The notes under the pieces were generated by a model, which saw only the letters and a list, made by a program, of their open reading frames with translations, had not been told where the DNA came from and did no database searches. 64,000 nucleotides of DNA from Trichobilharzia regenti (lineage: Eukaryota; Platyhelminthes; Trematoda; Strigeidida; Schistosomatidae), in contig OX235265.1 in NCBI GenBank assembly GCA_944472135.2, forward strand, positions 52,959,112 to 53,023,111. Direction: 5' to 3'. A program made the position numbers and the translations under genes. Below, piece by piece: positions 56,370 through 64,000 of the stretch (its first letter is position 1; each line of letters starts with the position of its first letter).

Positions 56370-58360
56370 TCTTCTTTTTACTATAATGACCCACTAATTA
56401 AAACTGTTAATTGCCTCATTTAAACGAAATTCAAGGTATCAACTAGGTGTGCTTGAGATAATTTAAACAGCATCATTATAATAAACTGTATATTATTCAA
56501 TTAGGTCACCAAGCATCCATTCTTCTGAGAAGTAATATTATAAACAACACAACAGTTTTCACATATAATAAAATTGATTCATTTAATACCCTACGATAAT
56601 GTAAACAAATAAGAATTACTAAACAGAATCTGAAAAGTTGAGAGATTTTCTACTTTTAAAATAGAAATTTGAGTACGAGTAAGTTATTAAACTAATACCT
56701 TCACAATTATGTTATCCAGAATTAATATGTATTCATATGGTATAAGGAAATTGTTTCAGTGAAAAAAATCTGCAGGTGAGATTGTTGTCACCCTGTTTGA
56801 AAATTTTTCTAAATATTTTCGAAATCAACCTCATTCAGAATAGTTAGAAAGTTAACGGGGACTACGACATAGCGGTATTTATACGGGTGATTAATCACAC
56901 AGTTAATAAATCTATACTGAAAATTACAATATTTATACATTTTTAATAAGTAGTACTAAATATACAAAGTAAAAATACTATTGAAACTACTTATCTCAAA
57001 GAACGAATTATCCTCTTCAGTTTAATAAAAATTACTGGTCGCTTTGTATAAAACTTTCAGTGTATGTTTTGTGACAAAGAGAAATTAGACAGTAGGTGTT
57101 CAAAAATCAAGACACAGTGGGAGATGATATGGGGTGAGAACAACTTGGATACAAACAAATAGGAAGAATTTCAGAAGAAATAGGTCACATATAGCAACAT
57201 GAAATCATAATAATGTAATTTGATATGTTTTCTATTGAAGATTAAAGCCTGCATGTGACTATGAAGCAATATTTACTGTCAAATAGTAGGAACGACTCTG
57301 AAGCCATCCAAATAAATAGCTCATAAAAATTCTATTAATTCATAATTTAATGTCAAATATCTAAATAATATATAGCTTATGTCATTATATGGACGGAGAA
57401 ACGGTACAATAAGCGTCGTTGTTAGGATATGTTATAAACACACTCGAAACAGTAAATTGTCTCATTCTGGTATGGTACCAGTGAAGAATACAAGCCCACA
57501 ATCATAAGAAGAAATGAGGTAAAATTGTGAATTGCACGTTTTGCTGTTCAATCGATACAATATATCTCCTCAACTCAAATTCCCGATACAGTGAAAATAC
57601 TATCAGTGTTACAGCATTTGTGTCATTTAATGCCTATTGTACAACTGATACCATAGATCCTGATGCATACTTCATGGACATATATCAAGCTGACTGAATC
57701 TATGCTAAGTTTGTTCGGTAATAATGTAAGCTAAAGAGAGAATTCCGGTCACAGAAGACGTCAAATCAGGAACTCTACCTATTGCACAATGGAAGTAAGT
57801 AACTAAATGGTCTTAATTGTAACTTACCCACTAATAATCCATGTACTGACTATTCAATAACACGACATTAGAATCACTTCTATGATGGATGAGATTAAGA
57901 TCAAATCTCATAGTGTTGATATACTGTGGCCTGTAAGTTTACGGTTTGAAATCGACAAAGACTGAGGCCTCGCTCCATCTCTAGTTACCACCATATTAAT
58001 CTAAGTGTTCTTATTCTATATCTTTCATATTAACACACATACTTAAATAATAAGTGTGCTTAAAAACAAGAAGTATTCAGACAAACAAATCTAAAATTCT
58101 ACTAAACACAGTAACAACAAAACAGCAGTTTACAGAAGATTAAGGCATAATACACCCAAAAGCGTGACATTAACAGCCATTACTAAATGATAACATGAAA
58201 GCTTATCTAGGTCGATCAAATAACCTCATATTTTAAAACATTATCTGATACGACTGAAATCCAGAAACAGCTTATATATAAATCCAGTTCACTTAACTTC
58301 ATACTATAATTAAAACTATAATGCGAAGAAACACAAGCGTTCTATTTTGTATCTTCAGTG
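56370..58360. other. Unassigned AT-rich DNA
   Basis: No gene. Around 57870-57960 the order gatggatgagatt...tcatagtgttgatatactgt resembles the PLE terminal sequence at 45585-45635, so a decayed PLE end may be present. Confidence 0.4.
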
Positions 58361-58364
58361 GTTC

Positions 58365-59130
58365 AAAACAAATATAAAATTCTGGTAAAAAAGGGGGTAA
58401 ATTGTCTCACTACATGTGTAATACTGACTGACATTCTTCATATGATATCCATCCTGAAACTAATTTTAACCTCGAGGAAGAAAGAAACTCCATATTTCAT
58501 CCCTAGACTTCTTTATGACAAGAAAATAGGACGGTACAATAAGAAGTGTCTACAGTAAACCTAAATCACCTGGTCAGTATACTAATTTTCTCAACTTCAA
58601 ACCATTGAAGTACACACGCAATCTAATACCCTTAGGTCTACAGAGCAGCAGTAGTCTGCTCTGATGAATGTTTCAAGGAAGAGTTCAGTAATATTAAACA
58701 GTTACTGGCTGAAAACCGTTACACAGAGAAATTCATCGACAAAAAATGAATCCAAAGCCAAGTCAAGTCAAAGCACCAACAGTTCCGAAAAAGGCTTCTT
58801 CTTACAAATTCAGTTCATCGGAGCTACTATCAGTGAAATAATAACGCGTAAAGAATGCGGTATAAAAAACACCCCGTGCCAGTGAAGTACACCGACTCTT
58901 CAAAACCATACCTGTTTGTTTTCCGCAGTAAAAGATAAATTACCTAATTTGCCTTCTCTATGTGTATCAATTAATTTCAGTGCTCCTGTAGAGTTAGTTA
59001 ATGAAAGCCTAATTTTAGGCATGTTTATCTTCAGATTACTCAATATTCCGATTTTTTATAATAAAACAAGACATATAAGGGAAATGGTATTACATACGGA
59101 TTTAAAGGCATTACTGAAATCAACCTTGTG
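58365..59130 (+). pseudogene. Penelope-like RT thumb to GIY-YIG (PLE-b copy 1)
   Basis: A plus-strand read across frames gives the post-YVDD region (DIHPETNFNLEEERNSIF), RSVYSKPKSPGQYTNF, LNFKPLKYTRNLI, DECFKEEFSNIKQLLAENRY, FLQIQFIGATISEIITRK, then VKDKLPNLPSLCV and a YIG-like region disrupted by frameshift. This is the thumb-to-endonuclease part of a PLE. It is fused tail-to-tail near 59090-59130 with the oppositely oriented PLE-a. At least five frame changes or stops make it non-functional. Confidence 0.7.
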
Positions 59131-60134
59131 ACTCGTCTCTATGATGCTCTTTGCTATAGATGATACTGGACATTAGTTGTATTCGGTGATTTTATTTGTT
59201 GTTGCAACCACTTTGGGATATGTTCTGTAGCCCCAACCTGCAGAAACTCATTGGCATTCCCCATGTACGTGTGTCCACATGTACATGTAAATTGGTAAAA
59301 CAGTGGAATGTGACACTATCGTGAGGATGCTGTTAGGTTTCACAGGACAGCATAGATCTCGTTTTCTCTATGGAAATAAGTTTGGCTGCATAGTTACTTC
59401 TGTTAATTGTCGCCTTGAGTCTTTGTTTATTGATCAGACTCAGAAAGCAACTTATTTATATGTCTAAATCAAAGAAAGTTCGAGCAAAGAATATCCTTTT
59501 CGATGAGTTCCTCCTCTGGCTGTACAATTATATATGCATTTATATATACAAAATATCCTATAGCAATCGTCGTTAACGATATTGATATTAAAATAACATC
59601 GATGTGTTAAGATCAATGGAATTGTAGTTCAAGAAAGACGCATAAGTTATGAGCATAAAATTGTAATATTAAGTGGAATATCAAATAAAAATCGAGAAAA
59701 TTTATAGAACAAATTAGGGCCATTAGAACCTTGATGGACAAGATAAGGGAAGTGTCTGAAACAACTTCTTTTCTATACAAAAGGTAGGTTTCTTTAGGTG
59801 GATTCCGACAGCTTCTGTAATATGTAACACACGAAGACTACGTAAAATTAAGATTGGTCAGTATACTGTAGATGACTTTGAAAGCCTTGTTAACATCAAT
59901 CTTGTGTTTTGTATCCACGAGACGAGATAGAGTAGAAGTATGAATGGACTTTTTGTCCTTTACTTAGCCTCGTCAGGATTGTGTTCGGAAATCTGACGAT
60001 AATAGAACAAGACATATAAGCGAACAATATTGCTTTCAATTAGATCTTCTTCAGACTTTACTCTAATTTACATAAATTTATCTAAAAATTGTAACCAATG
60101 ACGGTGAGTTTGTGGATCAAATAATACTAACAAT
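58424..60134. repeat. Left arm of a large inverted repeat
   Basis: Pairs with 62290-64000. Both are 1711 bp with no net length difference, and identity looks close to 100% in every segment compared. Contains PLE-b (+) and PLE-a (-). The right arm runs to the window end, so the true arm may be longer. Confidence 0.9.
59090..60134 (-). pseudogene. Penelope-like element 3' part (PLE-a copy 2)
   Basis: Same content as 54115-55130: TYMGNANEF and GATEHIPKWLQQQ in the minus-strand read, IIETSHKVDFSNAFKSV at about 59150-59090, and the atcgaaaaggat tail block. C-terminal sense is lost at about 59090, where PLE-b begins. It joins RTE-2 sequence directly at 60135 after gatcaaataatactaacaat. Confidence 0.7.
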
Positions 60135-62289
60135 CTTTTTCTAGCCGGACATCTGATCTTGAGTATTGAGTGAAGTCAGGTGTTGCTGAAGGTCTGTGGT
60201 TTGTTTTTGAGATGATCTTTATGACGCGCTGGCCAAGTCTCTGATCCGTATAGTAGCACTTACTTCACATTGGAGTTGAGAATCCGGATCTTATTTTTGA
60301 TGCTGAGTGATGTTGACCTCCACACAGACTTAAGAGTAGTGAAAGCTTGTCTTGCTTTTCCGATTCTGGCTTTGATATCCTCGTCAGTTCCGCCTGTAGT
60401 TGAAACGATGCTTCCCAGGTGGGTAAAGGAGGCTGTTTCTTTCAGGTTCCTCCCATTTATGCTGGTTGTTGTCTGTTGATGTTGGCCAGGAATCTTCATC
60501 ACCTCTGTTTTCTCTATGTTCACCTGAAGTCCTATCTTCGCTGGATGCTTCTTCTGCCAACTTGTTGCTTTTCACTTGCATATCTTCTAGTTTTTGGGAA
60601 ATCAGACATATATCATCGGCGAAGTCCAGATCCTCCAAGCTTTTTGTGTGAGTCCATTTTATGCCTGTTTCCTCATTGCCCGTTGTCTGTCGCATTATCC
60701 AGTCTACTGCAATCAGGAAGATCATTGGTGATAGTAGGCAGTCTTGTCGCGCTCCCGTCCTTACTTTGAAGGCTTCCGTAAGTTTCCCGTTGTGGATTAC
60801 TTGGCATGCAGCATTGTCGTATAACTGTTGGATGAGATGTATAATTGTCGATGGCACCCCGTAGTAGCGAAGTAGTTGCCAAATCACCTCTCGATCGACG
60901 CTGTCGAAGGCCTTTTCGAAGTCGATGAAGTTGAGATAGAGAGGTGACTGCCATTCCAAGCTTTGTTCAATGATGATCCGTAGAGTGGCGATTTGATCAA
61001 TACATGACTTGTTTCTCCTGAATCCAGCCTGTCCCAGTCGAAGTTTTTCATCCAGGGCTTGTCTGATTCTCTCCAGGATGATGCGGCTTAGTATTTTGCT
61101 TGGGATGGACAGGAGCATAATTCCGCGCCAGTTTTTGCATTGACTTAAGTCTCCTTTCTTTGGCAGTTTGAATAAGTATCCTTTCTTCCAATCCTCAGGT
61201 ACTTTGCCCTCTTTCCACACCTTCTCCAGTAGTGGTGTCATCAAGTCCGCTGTTGTCCCTGGGTCCATTTTCAATGCTTCTTCTGGGATTCCATCTGGTC
61301 CTGGTGCTTTCCTAGCTTTTAGCATCTTGATTGCATTCAGGACCTCTGATTTCGTCGGGGTGTCGATGTTCACTGGTTGTTCTGCTTCCGTTGTTCGTAT
61401 TGTTGGGCGCGTCGTAGGTGGCGGTCGATTTAGAAGTCTTTTGAAGTGTTCAGCCCAGTGTTTTCTTTGTTCCACCTCTTTGGTGATTGACTTTCCATTG
61501 TCATCCCTTACTGGCTTAATCTGTGTCGAACTTTTGCCCGATAGGTGTCTAGTTGTTTGGTAGAGTGTGGCGAGGTCTCCTTTGCCTGCAACTTGTTCTG
61601 CTTCGTTTTCCATGGCTTCATAATACTTTCTTTTGTCTTCCCTGGCACTCTTCTTCACTCTTTTGTTCAACGTATTGTAGCTTGCATTCAACTCCTGTTT
61701 TTGTTGCTCGTCGGTGCACTGGATAATCTTTTGTTTCACTATCCTTCTCTCTTCTGTTAGTCTCCAAGTGTCCGTAGTGAGCCACTGTTTGTCCTGTTTC
61801 TTCTTTCTGCCTAGAACTTCCATGCAGGTGTGACTCTACACCGTTTTCAAGTTGTCCCAGTGCTTTTCGACGCCGACCTTTCCGCTGGTGTTGATTTGTG
61901 TCTCGGCTTTTTCCCTTATGTTTGCAGTGAAGATTTCTTTTGTAGCCTGGTCCTTCAGTTTTTGAGTGTTGAACTTGGCTTGTGATTTATCTGCAGCTCC
62001 TGTTTCCCTGAGAGCTTTTAATTTGACTTGGATTGTCCCTTGTACGATATAGTGGTCTGAACCAACGTCTGTTCCTCTTCTTGCTTTTGTGTCCAGTAGG
62101 CTGCACCTCCACTTCCTTCAGCAGCATTGAGATGAAGTCAATTCGGTTTTTGGTTCGCCCATCTGGTGACAACCATGTAGCCTTGTGGATATCTTTGTGT
62201 TTGTATACGCTGCCACCAATCACCTGTTCGTTAACATTATAATCATCGTCATTAACTTCGTTCAAAACATTTACCACATTATTATTATT
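60135..62289 (-). pseudogene. RTE-2 copy missing both ends, in the loop of the inverted repeat
   Basis: RTE homology covers about 60135-62230 and corresponds to 21385-23470 at near identity. The 479-codon RT ORF (61823-60384) differs by one residue (SHKLED versus SQKLED). The same stop before MEVLGRKKK, frameshift after LAEEAS and stop before VLLYGS occur in both copies. The 5' half of the endonuclease and the 3' end with its tail are missing. Bases 62230-62289 are a linker with an (att)n tract, also present at 55111-55184. Confidence 0.88.
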
Positions 62290-63310
62290 ATTGTTATTAT
62301 TATTTGATCCACAAACTCACCGTCATTGGTTACAATTTTTAGATAAATTTATGTAAATTAGAGTAAAGTCTGAAGAAGATCTAATTGAAAGCAATATTGT
62401 TCGCTTATATGTCTTGTTCTATTATCGTCAGATTTCCGAACACAATCCTGACGAGGCTAAGTAAAGGACAAAAAGTCCATTCATACTTCTACTCTATCTC
62501 GTCTCGTGGATACAAAACACAAGATTGATGTTAACAAGGCTTTCAAAGTCATCTACAGTATACTGACCAATCTTAATTTTACGTAGTCTTCGTGTGTTAC
62601 ATATTACAGAAGCTGTCGGAATCCACCTAAAGAAACCTACCTTTTGTATAGAAAAGAAGTTGTTTCAGACACTTCCCTTATCTTGTCCATCAAGGTTCTA
62701 ATGGCCCTAATTTGTTCTATAAATTTTCTCGATTTTTATTTGATATTCCACTTAATATTACAATTTTATGCTCATAACTTATGCGTCTTTCTTGAACTAC
62801 AATTCCATTGATCTTAACACATCGATGTTATTTTAATATCAATATCGTTAACGACGATTGCTATAGGATATTTTGTATATATAAATGCATATATAATTGT
62901 ACAGCCAGAGGAGGAACTCATCGAAAAGGATATTCTTTGCTCGAACTTTCTTTGATTTAGACATATAAATAAGTTGCTTTCTGAGTCTGATCAATAAACA
63001 AAGACTCAAGGCGACAATTAACAGAAGTAACTATGCAGCCAAACTTATTTCCATAGAGAAAACGAGATCTATGCTGTCCTGTGAAACCTAACAGCATCCT
63101 CACGATAGTGTCACATTCCACTGTTTTACCAATTTACATGTACATGTGGACACACGTACATGGGGAATGCCAATGAGTTTCTGCAGGTTGGGGCTACAGA
63201 ACATATCCCAAAGTGGTTGCAACAACAAATAAAATCACCGAATACAACTAATGTCCAGTATCATCTATAGCAAAGAGCATCATAGAGACGAGTCACAAGG
63301 TTGATTTCAG
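62290..63310 (+). pseudogene. Penelope-like element 3' part (PLE-a copy 3)
   Basis: Reverse complement of 59124-60134. The plus-strand read shows INRSNYAAKLISIEKTRSML, CTCGHTYMGNANEF, GATEHIPKWLQQQ and KVDFSNAFKSV. Upstream, cctgacgaggctaag...ggacaaaaagtcc (62450-62480) has a hammerhead-like order but lacks the GAAA. Confidence 0.7.
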
Positions 63311-64000
63311 TAATGCCTTTAAATCCGTATGTAATACCATTTCCCTTATATGTCTTGTTTTATTATAAAAAATCGGAATATTGAGTAATCTGAAGATAAA
63401 CATGCCTAAAATTAGGCTTTCATTAACTAACTCTACAGGAGCACTGAAATTAATTGATACACATAGAGAAGGCAAATTAGGTAATTTATCTTTTACTGCG
63501 GAAAACAAACAGGTATGGTTTTGAAGAGTCGGTGTACTTCACTGGCACGGGGTGTTTTTTATACCGCATTCTTTACGCGTTATTATTTCACTGATAGTAG
63601 CTCCGATGAACTGAATTTGTAAGAAGAAGCCTTTTTCGGAACTGTTGGTGCTTTGACTTGACTTGGCTTTGGATTCATTTTTTGTCGATGAATTTCTCTG
63701 TGTAACGGTTTTCAGCCAGTAACTGTTTAATATTACTGAACTCTTCCTTGAAACATTCATCAGAGCAGACTACTGCTGCTCTGTAGACCTAAGGGTATTA
63801 GATTGCGTGTGTACTTCAATGGTTTGAAGTTGAGAAAATTAGTATACTGACCAGGTGATTTAGGTTTACTGTAGACACTTCTTATTGTACCGTCCTATTT
63901 TCTTGTCATAAAGAAGTCTAGGGATGAAATATGGAGTTTCTTTCTTCCTCGAGGTTAAAATTAGTTTCAGGATGGATATCATATGAAGAATGTCAGTCAG
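63270..64000 (-). pseudogene. Penelope-like RT thumb to GIY-YIG (PLE-b copy 2)
   Basis: Inverted copy of 58424-59130 with the same frames and breaks: 63760-63539 (FLQIQFIGATISEIITRK) and 63508-63293 (VKDKLPNLPSLCV). Confidence 0.7.

Larger units (their letters stand above)
62290..64000. repeat. Right arm of a large inverted repeat (runs off the window)
   Basis: Reverse complement of 58424-60134. The last base of the window still matches, so the outer limit is not seen. Confidence 0.9.

Noticed and set aside
62440..62485. Hammerhead in the PLE-a tail (cctgacgaggctaag...ggac)
   Set aside because: The position-7 change would be tolerated, but the GAAA is replaced by AAAA and stem II does not pair.

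Overview
The window looks like intergenic or intronic DNA from a trematode, most likely a schistosome-type blood fluke. The base composition is AT-rich with many (TA)n tracts. I recognise no host protein-coding gene, rRNA or genuine tRNA gene. Almost everything identifiable is retrotransposon-derived: RTE, CR1/jockey-like and Penelope-like (PLE) non-LTR elements, BEL/Pao- and Gypsy-type LTR elements, and tRNA-headed SINEs, several with hammerhead-ribozyme-like bodies of the kind known from schistosome SINE-like (Sm-alpha) repeats. The assignment rests on this repertoire, not on a host gene.

Layout, 1-24 kb. At 1-3.4 kb is a minus-strand BEL/Pao-like gag ORF with a 193-bp tandem repeat on its 3' side and a candidate LTR and primer-binding site on its 5' side. 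At 3.4-5.8 kb is a decayed plus-strand CR1/jockey-like LINE. Several CR1-like 3' ends follow (7.5, 8.3 and 10.3-11.6 kb). At 11588-15342 an apparently intact RTE (1017-aa endonuclease/reverse transcriptase) is nested inside a minus-strand CR1-like LINE (16.2-10.3 kb), with an 11-bp target-site duplication. At 21-24 kb lies a second, defective RTE family.

Layout, 24-54 kb. This is mostly AT-rich unassigned DNA with scattered PLE fragments, SINEs, a solo LTR (33577-33954) and a PLE flanked by its own inverted 3' ends (40368-41900). At 47975-50441 is a compact LTR retrotransposon of 2467 bp. It has two 440-bp LTRs, a primer-binding site and a polypurine tract, but only one intact gag-protease ORF and no reverse transcriptase or integrase. 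The solo LTR belongs to the same family.

Layout, 54-64 kb. Near-identical PLE/RTE segments occur three times. Two form an inverted repeat with arms of at least 1711 bp around a 2155-bp RTE-bearing loop (58424-64000, running off the window). The third lies at about 54.1-56.04 kb. Immediately after it sits a palindromic twin SINE (99-bp arms, 78-bp tRNA-like loop) with a 12-bp target-site duplication and a nearly complete hammerhead fold.

How the parts relate. The autonomous RTE, CR1-like and PLE lineages supply reverse transcriptase. One SINE family carries both ends of an RTE element, which points to RTE as its mobiliser. The gag-protease element would depend on polymerase from another Gypsy element. 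The strongest candidates for something undescribed are the gag-pro-only LTR element, the palindromic hammerhead SINE and the two-ended RTE-derived SINE.
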